64,000 nucleotides of DNA from assembly GCA_049273855.1 (NCBI GenBank), contig JBASRN010000313.1, positions 51,461 through 115,460 of the forward strand, written 5' to 3'. Source of the DNA: Onstottus_B sp049273855 (GTDB lineage: Bacteria; Acidobacteriota; Blastocatellia; UBA7656). The position numbers and the translations under genes are program-made. Shown here piece by piece: positions 17,491 through 26,572 of the stretch (position 1 is the first letter of the stretch; each line of letters opens with the position of its first letter). Under the pieces are notes generated by a model that had not been told where the DNA came from, did not search any database, and was given only the letters and a program-made list of their open reading frames with translations.

Positions 17491-17898
17491 ATGAGCAACG
17501 AGAGTTTGAGAGAACTTCGCGAGCGGCTGCTTCGCGATGAGCACGCGCAAGAACTGATACGCATGCGTGCCTTCGAGATTTACAAGCTTCGAGGGGGGCA
17601 ACCCGGCGGCGAAGCGCACGACTGGTTTCAAGCCGAGAGCGAAGTCATAACGTTCTTGATCGAGGAAGAATCGAGCCGGGCTTCGGATTCACAACCCGCA
17701 ACCGCCGCTACTGAACCGGAAGCCGCGGCTTCCAGGCCGGCACGTGCCGAGGCCAGGACGCCAGCGAAACGCGCGGCCGCCAAGCCGGTCGCAGCCCGTA
17801 AGACGAAAGACGAGGGCGCGGGGAAAAAACCAGCAACACGCGCGTCAAAGAAATCGGCCGACTCCTCACCTAAGCCTCGAGGTACCAAGAAGAGTTAG
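17491..17898 (+). CDS. DUF2934 protein with a Lys/Ala-rich tail
   Basis: 135 aa. Residues about 18-55 match DUF2934 (LIRMRAFEIYKLRGGQPGGE, then AHDWFQAESEV), a short domain of unknown function common in soil bacteria and rhizobia. The rest (60-135) is Ala/Lys/Pro-rich and strongly basic, like histone-H1-type or PHB-associated tails, so nucleic acid or polyanion contact is possible but inferred. AAAGGA precedes the ATG. A TTGTCT-G-AGACAA palindrome at 17435-17447 lies upstream and could be an operator. Confidence 0.7.
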   Translation: MSNESLRELRERLLRDEHAQELIRMRAFEIYKLRGGQPGGEAHDWFQAESEVITFLIEEESSRASDSQPATAATEPEAAASRPARAEARTPAKRAAAKPVAARKTKDEGAGKKPATRASKKSADSSPKPRGTKKS

Positions 17899-17905
17899 CG
17901 GACCT

Positions 17906-18964
17906 TCAGTTTCGCGGCGCGTAGTAGCTTTCGCGAGTGCGAACCGCGTATCCCGGGCGAGTCAGAAACACTCCGACCCTGCGCAGAGTCCCGTCGCGCT
18001 TCTCGTTCTTTGATGTGTAGGTGATGATGTACTGGTTCTTTAGCTCACGAGCGACGCTGGCGTAGACGTCCTTCATTTGGTCGTCTCTCAGGGGTGAAAA
18101 TACCTGGCCGCCAGTTCGCCTCGACAGATCGGTCATCAGCGTTTCGCCGCGTTCAAGCCTCGCGACCAAAACGTCCGCAATCTGTGCATTGCCGCCGCCA
18201 AGCACGCGCCCGATCTTTCCACGATAATTCCTGTTCAAATCGGCGATGAACGCGCGAGCTTTGCTGACCACGTAGACTATCGCGCTCGATCTGACGATCG
18301 AGGCCAACGCTTGCTCGAAAGTTACTTTGCTCGAAGTGTCGTCGCCGTCCGTGAGCATTATCAACGCTTTGCGCCCTTCAACCTTGGTCAACAACTCCTC
18401 GGCAGTCGAATACAGCGCGTCGTAGAGCGCCGTGCTGCCGTATTCCGTCCGGCCCTCTTTGGTCTGCACCATGCCTGGTTTGAATCTCCAGGAGAGCGCG
18501 TGACGCACGTCCTCGGCGTTTGAGGTCCAGTCCTGAATCAGCTCGACTTTGGAGTGAAACTCGACGACGGACACTCTGTCTTCGGGTCGAAGCTGGTTTA
18601 CAAACTGCATCGCTGCATCGCGAAGTGAAGCTATCTCGCTGACTATCGAGCCTGATGCGTCAAGCATTAACACGACGTTCACCGGCACACTGCTTATCAA
18701 GAAGCTCGAGATGTCCTGGCGTTGCCCGTCTTCGGCGACGATAAACTCGTCTTTATTGAGGTCTATCGCCTGACGACTGTAAGGGTCGGTCACGGTTATG
18801 TTCAGCAGGACTTCTTCAGCGCGGAGTCGAATTGTCTGGTCCTGATCTTGAGACCTTGGCGATTCAGGCTTTCGGCCGCTTTGAGCCTGCACACAGCCGA
18901 TCGCGAGCATCGCGGCTAACAGTGGTGAGAGGGTTAGTCTTATGAGCTTCAAGGCTTTGAACAT
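17906..18964 (-). CDS. Secreted VWFA-related Acidobacterial domain protein, copy 1
   Basis: 352 aa with an N-terminal signal peptide (AMLAIGCVQAQSG; the Cys could be a lipobox, giving a lipoprotein). N-terminal Ig-like part (about 45-100: LRAEEVLLNITVTDPYSRQA, then FIVAEDGQRQDISSF) is followed by a von Willebrand A domain (about 100-300) with a complete MIDAS: DASGS, the Thr of YGSTALYD and the Asp of MLTDGDDTSS. The C-terminal YIITYTS...RVGVFLTRPGYAVRTRESYYA is typical of this phylum-specific family. Metal-dependent protein binding in the envelope is expected; the ligand is unknown. Confidence 0.88.
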   Translation of the reverse strand: MFKALKLIRLTLSPLLAAMLAIGCVQAQSGRKPESPRSQDQDQTIRLRAEEVLLNITVTDPYSRQAIDLNKDEFIVAEDGQRQDISSFLISSVPVNVVLMLDASGSIVSEIASLRDAAMQFVNQLRPEDRVSVVEFHSKVELIQDWTSNAEDVRHALSWRFKPGMVQTKEGRTEYGSTALYDALYSTAEELLTKVEGRKALIMLTDGDDTSSKVTFEQALASIVRSSAIVYVVSKARAFIADLNRNYRGKIGRVLGGGNAQIADVLVARLERGETLMTDLSRRTGGQVFSPLRDDQMKDVYASVARELKNQYIITYTSKNEKRDGTLRRVGVFLTRPGYAVRTRESYYAPRN

Positions 18965-19287
18965 CTGAGTCCAGTATATCGTAGGGTTCCCAAGCCGGCC
19001 AAATCACAAGCGAGGCCGCGCTCTGCCAAGTTTCTCGGAAACCGACGGCTCAACGCGTCGGCGAAGGATGGCCCAAGAAAAATATCGGAATGATTGCATT
19101 GTGCGGGCTGCTTTTCGCGTCTTTAATTATTACGCAAACCATCAGCGTAGTCCTTCGGCCTAATGACCCGTTGCTCACCGGTGATCGGCACAGAAGGTTG
19201 ATATCTGCCTCTCTGTGAGAACCGGCCTCTAGGCTCCGAATTGACTTCAGTTTGCCAGCCAAACCCGTCACCGCAAGGAGAGGCCTT
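18965..19287. other. Intergenic stretch before the RHS pseudogene
   Basis: 323 bp between the divergent VWFA gene and the broken RHS gene. Contains a short hairpin CCGACG-loop-CGTCGG near 19045-19064, and an AAGGAG ribosome site at 19275 for the ATG at 19288. No gene, tRNA or convincing riboswitch seen. Confidence 0.5.
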
Positions 19288-20986
19288 ATGCTTTCGACAT
19301 CGCTTGACCAACACTTGAAGTCGGCGGGTTCACTGTTAAGAGGCGTCCTCAATGGACTGAGCCGACTCACAGTACGGGCGTTCGCAGAAGCTCATCTGCT
19401 TTGCGCTCATATCGAGCCTTCTCATCCTGCCTGGGCCGGGGCTTGCGGCAAGCGAAATACGCGCCCTGGCGTCAACGGCTGTTGATCTTGCTACTTCACC
19501 TGTTCGCTATCTTCAACCAATCCTCAAATCGTTGTTTGGCTTCAGCGCTAGGGCCAGACCGCAACGTGAGACTCTGGCAGATCGCGTGGGACGGGTGGCG
19601 CGTATTCAGATCTCGCCTCACAGATTCGTAGCCTACGAGGGGCAGTCTCAGAACTTCAGCGCTCGGCCCGTCAATATTGCCGGCCAGACTATTCAAGGAG
19701 TGAGATTCAGTTGGGAGTCGTCCGATCCCGACAAAGTCCAAATCGAAGATGCAGGACGCGCGACGTTTCTCGAGCCTGGCCGGGCAAGAATCACCTGCCG
19801 GGCAGGAACCGCTCAAGCCAGCGTTCCGGTGCTCGTGCGGCCGGGCCGTCGTCCTCGGCAATCGGATGCAGAGTGGTGGGCAGACCAGCAAAGCTTGAAC
19901 GAGACCTCGGCGCCAACGGGCCCTAACGGCTCGAGCGGGTCTGGTGGTTTGCTGGCCGGCCTCATAGACAAGATGGTTCCGACTGCTCAGGCTCAATCGA
20001 GCTGGCCCAATGACTTCGCGTACGACGAGTTGTGGACTGAGCCGCCCAACCTGGTGGGCTCGCCTCCCAATCGGGCTGTCGAAGCTGCTCGCATCGGGGC
20101 GGTGCTTCCGGAAGGGAGTAACTTCGAGTTCGCGGTGCCGATCGTCGGACTCGGAGGGCGAGGGTTGGGTACTAACCTGACGCTGTTCTACAACAGCCGG
20201 GTGTGGAGTCGGCGGAATAACTCTTTAGCCTTCGACGCGATATCAGGCTGGCCGGGTCCGGGGTTTTCGCTTGGGTTCGGCCGAGTCGTGTTCCATACGA
20301 CACAGGGTGGCGGCAATCCTACGGGCAAGTATGTTCTGATAGACCCGGATGGGACTCGCCGCTATCTCGGGACAGGCACGTGGATGGAAGGAGGGATCTT
20401 TCAGACATCGGATGGTACACAGATCACCTACAACGGGAACGCTCGTTATGGGGGAACGCTGACCTACAACAATGGCACGAATGTGACGATCACGGCCGTC
20501 AACAACCGGTTGGTGCCTCCTCAAATCTTCGACACCAATGGCAACCTCATCGAAATCACTTATAAGCCGGAATGCTACTACGACCAAAGCGGAGGGTACT
20601 GCGGAGTGTTCCCGCCCACTTCGATAGACTACATCACTGACACGCTCGGCAGGCTGATTGAATTCGAGTATGACTCGAGCGGCAAGCTCACGTCGATCAC
20701 GGCGCCGGGCCTTGGCGGCAGCGCACAGAACCCTGTCACGCGAACGCTTGTGCAGTTCGATTACCAGACGTTGTCGGTGAGTTACAACTTCAGCGGGTTG
20801 ACGGTTGAGCACTGGAATGGGAATGGAAGCGGGTTGCGGCACATCTACTTTCCCGCGACCAACGCCGGTTATCGGTTCACGTATTCGGGCTACGGAATGG
20901 TTTACAGCTCAGATGATGGCACCCGCCCGGCTCTTAGAGCGACCGGCCAATTCTGTGAAGTCCAGCGGACGCGAACCTCCGCGTAA
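19288..20986 (+). pseudogene. Broken RHS/YD-type secreted protein gene (frameshift and 3' truncation)
   Basis: ATG 19288 has AAGGAG seven bases upstream and begins a basic N-terminus (MLSTSLDQHLKSAGS). The signal-peptide core (LICFALISSLLILPGPGLAA, 19391-19447) lies in another frame with no start codon of its own, so one indel between 19361 and 19483 is needed to join them. The second frame then runs to 20986: Ig-like domain (VARIQISPHRFVAYEGQSQN), linker, then RHS-type beta sheets (FYNSRVWSRR, DTNGNLIEITYK, DTLGRLIEFEYDSSGKLTSI). The repeat region stops abruptly after about 300 aa of RHS-like sequence where kin would run over 1000, with no core or toxin end. A long hairpin starts 16 bp later. 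Probably a relic of a polymorphic-toxin-like gene. Confidence 0.7.
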
Positions 20987-21480
20987 GGCCCGGCCGATAA
21001 CGCAAGATTGCAGGCCAGACCCTCGACTTGCAGAGTCGTGAGCGTCGAATAGAATAGGCAAGTCTAAAATAGGCAAGTCGAGGGTCAGGCCTGCAATCTT
21101 GCAATTCGACGCCGGGACCAGCTACGACGCTTCAATAGGATTTTGCGAACCGAGCAGTGATAACGACGCTTCCTGACTGCAATACGAGGCGGACCGACCA
21201 TCATCGACATTCTCCAGAACAAGAAATTCCGACTCCCGTTCTTTCTCTACGCTATTGTCTGATGCCAAACCACGTGCATCTTGATCGAGGTGCAAGACGA
21301 CCTCACTAGCCGGATTATGCAAAGGGTACTAACCAGCTATAGCCAATACCACGAGCGAAGGTACAAGAAAATCGGGCACCAGTTGAAAGCTCGGTTTGCT
21401 CGCTTGAACAGACCCAACATGCCTGCGGCGGTCGGCGCTAACCTTGAAGCCCGCTTTTTCCGCGTGATAGACTCGGTTGC
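20987..21480. other. Intergenic stretch after the RHS relic
   Basis: 494 bp. It begins with the long hairpin at 21002-21102. The rest (21103-21480) shows no convincing gene on either strand; residual RHS homology was not recognised. Confidence 0.5.
21002..21102. repeat. Long inverted repeat with 29-bp arms
   Basis: Arms 21002-21030 and 21074-21102 pair over 29 bases with a single mismatch. The 43-nt loop contains AATAGGCAAGTC twice (21053-21064 and 21068-21079), the second copy running into the right arm. It lies at the 3' break of the RHS gene, which fits a repeat element or recombination scar. Confidence 0.9.
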
Positions 21481-23976
21481 GTGCTCCCTCTGATTGATCG
21501 CTATCTGATCCGCGAAATAGTTCCTTACCTTCTGCTCGGGCTTCTGCTTCTCACCGCCATCATCTTCGCTCAGGAAGCGAGCCGGTTCTCGGAGCTGATC
21601 GTAGTAGCCTCGCGCAACGGAATGCCGATGCGGACTCTTTGGCGCGTGATGGCTGCGCTGGTGCCCGGCATACTGGTGTTCACGTTGCCGATCTCGCTCT
21701 TGATCGGAACGCTGGTCGGGCTGGGGCGGCTCTCGGGCGACAGCGAGATCGTTGCGCTTGGCGCCAGCGGAACAAGCCGGCTTAGGATACTGCGGCCAGT
21801 GGTCGCGGTATCGCTTGCCGTGGCGGCGGTCTTGTTCTACATAACTTTCAGCGTCCTGCCGCTCTCAATACGCAACCTCACCGACCTGAAAGCCAACCGG
21901 TCGCTCATCTTTCAAGGACTGAACGCCGAGATCAAACCGCGAGTCTTCGAGGAGAGCATTCCGCAGAAGGTGCTCTACATCGAGGAGATCGATCGCGCGC
22001 GTGACCTCTGGCGCAACATTTTTTTGGTCGACCTCAGCGATCCGCAAGGGGATATGAAAATTGTGACCGCGTCGTCCGGTTCGCTTCGCCAGGGCGAGCG
22101 GTCTGAAATGCCCGAGCTTCACCTCGAGCATGTTGCGCTTCACCAGACCACTCCAAATCAACCCTCTGAGGAAGAGGCGGCCGGGCCGCGAGAGGCGAAG
22201 CAAGATACCTCGCCCGCCGTTTCTACGGCTCCCCCTTCGGCAAACGGCTCGCCCGGCTCTGACAGGAAGGACAAGAAGCGATCAATGCGGAGCTACACGG
22301 CAGGACGCTTTGATGAGATGACGATCGGGCTTGAGGTAAACGAAGACAAGCGAACCGAGGCCTCCGGCATAGATCGGGAGGCGCGTCCACTCGAAGAGAT
22401 GCCGTGGAGTGAACTGATCAGCTACGCACCGCCGCCAGGCGACGAGCGGGACTGGCGCGCGGAGATTCACAAGCGGCTTGCTTTGCCAACCGCGAGCCTG
22501 GTGTTTGCGCTGCTTGGTGTCGCGTTCGGAATCAGCAACGTGCGGATCGGGCGCTCGCTGGGTCTGCTGCTCGGTTTGGCCATCACGATCATCTACTACT
22601 TGCTGGCGTTATGGGGACAGCATGCTCAAGCCGCCGGCCGCCTCCCCGCGTGGTTCGGCGTCTGGCTGGCCAACATTGTGCTCGCGGCTTTCGGTGTGAT
22701 TGTCCTGTGGTCTCAACGCCGGCCGGGTTCGGACGCGCTTTCGGCGCTTACCGTGATTCGTCACGCGTGGCCTTTTCGACGGAGTGCGGGCGAACACGAA
22801 GGAGCGAGGACGGGCGCAGGCGATCAACGGGTCACTTCAGAGTCTCGACACGACCCCGGGGCAGCCCGCAGAATGTTTCACCTCCCGCAGTTGCTGGACA
22901 GACTGGTTCTCTCGGACCTGGTGCGGTTCTTCGTTTACATACTGGGAAGCTTTTCAATCCTGTTTCTCATCATCACCGTGTTCCAGTTGCTGGACTACAT
23001 CACTCGCAACAACATCGAGTGGCTGGTTGTGGCCAACTATCTGGCGTTTTTGCTTCCGACGATCATCAACTCCATGGCGCCGCTCGCCGCGTTAGTGGCG
23101 GTGATGGTTACCTTCGCGATCCTTCAGAAGACAAGTCAGGTTGTCGCCCTAAAGGCGTCGGGCCAGTCGATTTACCGGATGGCTGCGCCGGCCCTGGTTG
23201 GGTCGATCCTCCTCTCTGCCGTGGTTTTCCTGAATCAGGACTACATCATGCCGTTCACCCATCGGCGGCAGAACAATCTGCGCTATTTGATCCGCAAGGG
23301 TCAGGAACCGCCACAGACTTTCTACCAAACCTCGAACCAGTGGATATGCGGGACCGACTCGCGGATTTTTAACTATTCGTATTTTGATCCCACCAGCAAC
23401 ATCTTCGCGCGACTGAGCGTGATCGATCTTTCGAAGGAACCGTACGGGATCAAGCGCCGCTACTACGCGCGGCGCGCGTGGTGGGACGGCGGTCCGCAGG
23501 AATGGGTGCTTGAAAACGGCTGGGAGAGCCGGTTCGAAGACGAGAAGCCGTCCCTTTACGAAACGTTCAAGGAGCGCCGCGTTTCGCTCGAGGAGCACCC
23601 TGACTATTTCAAGAAGGAGCTGGTCGGCTCGCAGTCGCTGACGTTGAACCAGCTCAGGCGAAAGATCTCTGATCTCTCTCGTTCTGGATTCGACGTGGTG
23701 GAGCTGAAGATCGCGCTGCAAGGCAAGATCGCGTTTCCGCTTACGTGTCTGGTAATGGTCATGGTTGGTTTGCCGTTTTCGTTCTCGGCCGGCAAGCGAG
23801 GCGCGCTCTACGGCATAGCGATCGGGATTGGAATCGGTCTGACGTTCTGGGGTCTTCTTGGACTCTTTGCTCAGATGGGTCGTTACGAAGTATTGCCGCC
23901 TCTGCTAGCCGCGTGGGGCCCAAACATGCTCTTCGGTGCCGGCGGACTATACTTGTTTCTGACCTCTCGAACTTAG
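21481..23976 (+). CDS. Fused LptF-LptG lipopolysaccharide export permease
   Basis: 831 aa containing two complete YjgP/YjgQ-family permeases in one chain; each is about 360-400 aa when separate. First unit about 1-420 (IDRYLIREIVPYLLLGLLLL, large periplasmic beta-jellyroll with a Pro/Ser-rich insert about 220-265, then three C-terminal helices). Linker about 425-460 (Arg/Gly-rich). Second unit about 465-831 (LLDRLVLSDLVRFFVYILGS, then jellyroll, then ALQGKIAFPLTCLVMVMVGL). LptF and LptG form the inner-membrane channel that, with LptB, extracts LPS. GTG start at 21481. No lptB, lptA or lptC in the window. The stop overlaps that of the convergent NUDIX gene. Confidence 0.9.
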   Translation: MLPLIDRYLIREIVPYLLLGLLLLTAIIFAQEASRFSELIVVASRNGMPMRTLWRVMAALVPGILVFTLPISLLIGTLVGLGRLSGDSEIVALGASGTSRLRILRPVVAVSLAVAAVLFYITFSVLPLSIRNLTDLKANRSLIFQGLNAEIKPRVFEESIPQKVLYIEEIDRARDLWRNIFLVDLSDPQGDMKIVTASSGSLRQGERSEMPELHLEHVALHQTTPNQPSEEEAAGPREAKQDTSPAVSTAPPSANGSPGSDRKDKKRSMRSYTAGRFDEMTIGLEVNEDKRTEASGIDREARPLEEMPWSELISYAPPPGDERDWRAEIHKRLALPTASLVFALLGVAFGISNVRIGRSLGLLLGLAITIIYYLLALWGQHAQAAGRLPAWFGVWLANIVLAAFGVIVLWSQRRPGSDALSALTVIRHAWPFRRSAGEHEGARTGAGDQRVTSESRHDPGAARRMFHLPQLLDRLVLSDLVRFFVYILGSFSILFLIITVFQLLDYITRNNIEWLVVANYLAFLLPTIINSMAPLAALVAVMVTFAILQKTSQVVALKASGQSIYRMAAPALVGSILLSAVVFLNQDYIMPFTHRRQNNLRYLIRKGQEPPQTFYQTSNQWICGTDSRIFNYSYFDPTSNIFARLSVIDLSKEPYGIKRRYYARRAWWDGGPQEWVLENGWESRFEDEKPSLYETFKERRVSLEEHPDYFKKELVGSQSLTLNQLRRKISDLSRSGFDVVELKIALQGKIAFPLTCLVMVMVGLPFSFSAGKRGALYGIAIGIGIGLTFWGLLGLFAQMGRYEVLPPLLAAWGPNMLFGAGGLYLFLTSRT

Positions 23977-24461
23977 AGCGGCCTTACCTCTTCCGGTAAG
24001 GCGGAACTCCCCTGGTCCAACATTCCCGCAAGGCTTGCGAGGGCACGCTTACTGCTCTCCCATTGCAACATCTTTATCGCTCGATCGTAGCCGACCCAGG
24101 CCCAGGAATCGTGCTCGATCGCATCAACTCTAATTGCGCACTTACCGATTTCCATCGCGAAGCAAACCTCTTCGTTCTGGGTGACGCCGGGCGCGTACCT
24201 GCTTCGCCACTGCGGTGCGATTTCGAAAGTGTTAAGCAGCTGTAGATCGATCAGGTGGTCAGCGGTTACGATGATCCCGGTCTCTTCGCGGACTTCTCTG
24301 ACCGCAGCCTCGGGGTGAGTCTCCTCGTCTTCAAGCGAGCCGGTGACCGATTGCCAGAACCCGCCATGGCTTGCAATGCGCCTGAGTAGCAGAAACTCAC
24401 GACCGAAGTCCGTCTCAGCAAAAATCACAACTTGCACTGAGCGGGGTTGCTTGTGAGGCAT
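23973..24461 (-). CDS. NUDIX hydrolase, dihydroneopterin-triphosphate-diphosphatase-like
   Basis: 162 aa from ATG 24461; an in-frame GTG at 24506 would add a non-conserved 15 residues. The NUDIX box GSLEDEETHPEAAVREVREE (GX5EX7REUXEEXGU, continuing TGI) is complete. Flanking KQPRSVQVVIFAE and GFWQSVTGSLE plus the later WRSRYAPGVTQNEEVCF resemble NudB, which removes pyrophosphate from dihydroneopterin triphosphate in folate synthesis. Substrate assignment rests on remembered similarity, so it is tentative. Convergent with lptFG, stops overlapping. Confidence 0.75.
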   Translation of the reverse strand: MPHKQPRSVQVVIFAETDFGREFLLLRRIASHGGFWQSVTGSLEDEETHPEAAVREVREETGIIVTADHLIDLQLLNTFEIAPQWRSRYAPGVTQNEEVCFAMEIGKCAIRVDAIEHDSWAWVGYDRAIKMLQWESSKRALASLAGMLDQGSSALPEEVRPL

Positions 24462-24678
24462 GGACGCCGCCGTTTTTGGCCGAGAGGGATTCGTCCTATG
24501 GGACACCTAACCTAACGAATGCAAGGCGTCGCGGCGGCCCGCCAGGATCGACCTATCTACCCCACCGGGCTTGATTTCTTGCAGACCACCGCGAGCCGAA
24601 ACCCTGCATTAATCGATCACGGCTATCGTGCCTTAGTTCGCGAGGTGGAGCACAATGCCGTTCACTTGGCGGCGATGA

Positions 24679-24984
24679 TTAGTTGAGGATTGCGTCCTTC
24701 GCTGCCTTTGCCACGCGAAACTTAAGCGCGGTCCTCGCTTTGATCTGGATCGCTTCTCCGGTTTGCGGGTTTCGTCCGGTGCGCGCCGCGCGATGCGACT
24801 TTACCAGCTTGCCAAGACCTGGCACGGTAAACTCTCCGTTCTTCTTGGCTTCGCGATAGGCTATGCCGCTTAACGACTCAATGAACTGTGTGGCGGTCTT
24901 TTTGTTGGTGCCAGTCGCCTCCGCAAGCTCGGTCGCGAGCTGCGTCTTGCTCATCTTCTTCGGTTTTGCTATTGGTGTTGCCAT
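24679..24984 (-). CDS. HU-family DNA-binding protein
   Basis: 101 aa. Basic N-terminal extension (MATPIAKPKK) before the HU fold: MSKTQLATELAEATGTNKKT helices, then FTVPGLGKLVKSHRAARTGR with the DNA-contacting arm GRNPQTGEAIQIKARTALKF. HU bends DNA and organises the nucleoid. Monocistronic on the - strand, with no clear neighbour relation. Confidence 0.9.
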   Translation of the reverse strand: MATPIAKPKKMSKTQLATELAEATGTNKKTATQFIESLSGIAYREAKKNGEFTVPGLGKLVKSHRAARTGRNPQTGEAIQIKARTALKFRVAKAAKDAILN

Positions 24985-25493
24985 GGATGATTGTATCTCT
25001 CTTTCTGTTTTGGTCTCTGTGTCTTTAGCACAGGCAAGTCAAAAGGTTTTATTGCAGCCAGCCACCCTTGAATGTCTTAGCGGCTCGCTCGGTTGATGCT
25101 CAAAAGAAGATACCCCTGCTTTGGCCGCCCCTTACGAGTCAGCAAAACAGGGGGTTCACTTCGCCGCGAAGATTACTACAGCACCTCGACACTTTGCAAC
25201 CAAAAAGCGCTTAAAAGCCGCATTTTTGTTGGCGAAATCGACACGGTCACATTCGTTGACGATTCGAGGTTGCCCCCGCCAGAAACGCCTCGGCCTGGCC
25301 CGACGAATCGCATTCGTCGCTTCGCCCTCGATGGTAACCACGGATGATACCGTCGCAGCTCATCCTTTGCGCGAGAACCGGGGTTGGTTTCAACATCATT
25401 GACTGGGACGCGCGCGCGGTGAGAGAATTCCACCGAGCGCGTCCACGCGGCCGCTGCCCCCGGTGAGGTTACACCCAGAAGTGAGCAAGCAAG
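24985..25493. other. Intergenic stretch, no supported gene
   Basis: 509 bp between HU and the nuclease-like gene. Short frames exist on both strands, but none has a ribosome site or recognisable sequence. An 8-bp perfect inverted repeat CGACGAAT-CGC-ATTCGTCG lies at 25301-25319 without a T run. Confidence 0.5.
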
Positions 25494-26438
25494 ATGTTAC
25501 AGTTCAAGCAAAGGCAAGTAGAGCCAGAGCAGCTCCCCGATCGCTGGAAGATCGGCGTTGATCGCGAGCACGTAATCGTTTATGTGGGGCTTGCGGTTGT
25601 TGTGGGGTTCGCGCTCGGCTTCATCGCCAGCAGAATGTTGACGCGGGGCGACAGTCCTGGTGCATTGCCGGCTTCCGCTGAACTTCCCGCAAGGGCCTCA
25701 ACCGATAATCCGCCTTCGGATTTCCATCGCGTCACTCGCATCGTTCGGGCGGACACCATTGAAGTCGATAACGTCGGTCCGGTGCGGATGATCGGCGTTG
25801 AGACTCCCGACGGGAAAGCCCCAAAAGAAATCTACGCGACTCACGGGCAGACCGCGCTGGGTTACGCCGAGAGGTGGTTGCTCAACCAGCAGGTCAGACT
25901 CGAGTACGATACTGCCAATGAGGTCAGCGGCAACAAGGATGACAAGGGACAGACGCTAGCTTACGTGTACACTCGTGATGGGACTCTGATCAACGGCGAG
26001 ATGGTCAAGCAAGGACTTGCGTTCGTGCGGCCCGAGCAGTTTCGATTGGACGATGATTTCCGCGCGCTCGAACGCGAAGCTGTTCAGTCGATGCGAGGAG
26101 TGTGGGGACCATCCAATGCCGCGACATCGTTAGCTTCAACGTCTTCGCCTGGTTCTACACCTCCGGCGAGCGAGTTTGGCACACCAGGCCTCGATGAAAA
26201 GCCGAGGAAGCTCACGCCTCTCTTGCCGTCCACGATTGGCCCTAACATTCCCTCGCTTTCAGGGACTGGCCCGTCAGAACAAATGGTATTTGTCTCGGGA
26301 GGCGACCGCATGTACCACAAGCCGGGTTGCGAGTTCCTGGACAAGAAGAAGCATCCTATTCCATTAACGCAGGCCAAGTCGGACGGGTACACGGCCTGCT
26401 CTCGGTGCTATGCTTCCACAGTACTCAGAGCGCCATGA
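25494..26438 (+). CDS. Membrane-anchored thermonuclease-like protein with a C-terminal Cys-rich module
   Basis: 314 aa. Single transmembrane anchor at about 25-45 (VIVYVGLAVVVGFALGFIAS). SNase-type OB fold at about 80-205: RVTRIVRADTIEVDNVGPVR, GVETPDGKAP, QVRLEYDTANEVSGNKDDKG, TLAYVYTRDGTLINGEMVKQ. Pro/Ser linker, then a small C-terminal module about 265-308 with MYHKPGCEFLDKK and YTACSRCY, an Ada-like metal-binding pattern found at the end of several SNase-like proteins. Classical SNase catalytic Arg/Glu residues are not all obvious (DTIEVDN where nucleases often have DGDT), so enzymatic activity is uncertain; a binding role is possible. Confidence 0.75.
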   Translation: MLQFKQRQVEPEQLPDRWKIGVDREHVIVYVGLAVVVGFALGFIASRMLTRGDSPGALPASAELPARASTDNPPSDFHRVTRIVRADTIEVDNVGPVRMIGVETPDGKAPKEIYATHGQTALGYAERWLLNQQVRLEYDTANEVSGNKDDKGQTLAYVYTRDGTLINGEMVKQGLAFVRPEQFRLDDDFRALEREAVQSMRGVWGPSNAATSLASTSSPGSTPPASEFGTPGLDEKPRKLTPLLPSTIGPNIPSLSGTGPSEQMVFVSGGDRMYHKPGCEFLDKKKHPIPLTQAKSDGYTACSRCYASTVLRAP

Positions 26439-26453
26439 GGGCCGACCCGCCTG

Positions 26454-26485
26454 TTGACTTAGCCTATTGACTGATGGTCTATACT
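26454..26485 (+). promoter_or_regulatory. Possible promoter for the VanY-like gene
   Basis: TTGACT (26454-26459) and TATACT (26480-26485). The 20-nt spacer is longer than ideal. The ATG is at 26573. Confidence 0.25.
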
Positions 26486-26572
26486 AATCCGTGGATTGCC
26501 CCGCGATGAGTGGCGTCTTCGAAAGAAGGCTCATTCGGCCCGAAAACCAGCCTGCAGGACAAAGCGAATAAG

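Noticed and set aside
19125..19200. Words resembling a cyclic-di-GMP-I (GEMM) riboswitch (ACGCAAACCATC, CGGCCTAA) upstream of the RHS relic
   Set aside because: The order and spacing of the conserved blocks do not fit: the GGGCAAACC block and the separate GACGCAAAGCC block are not both present, and the closing helix cannot be drawn.
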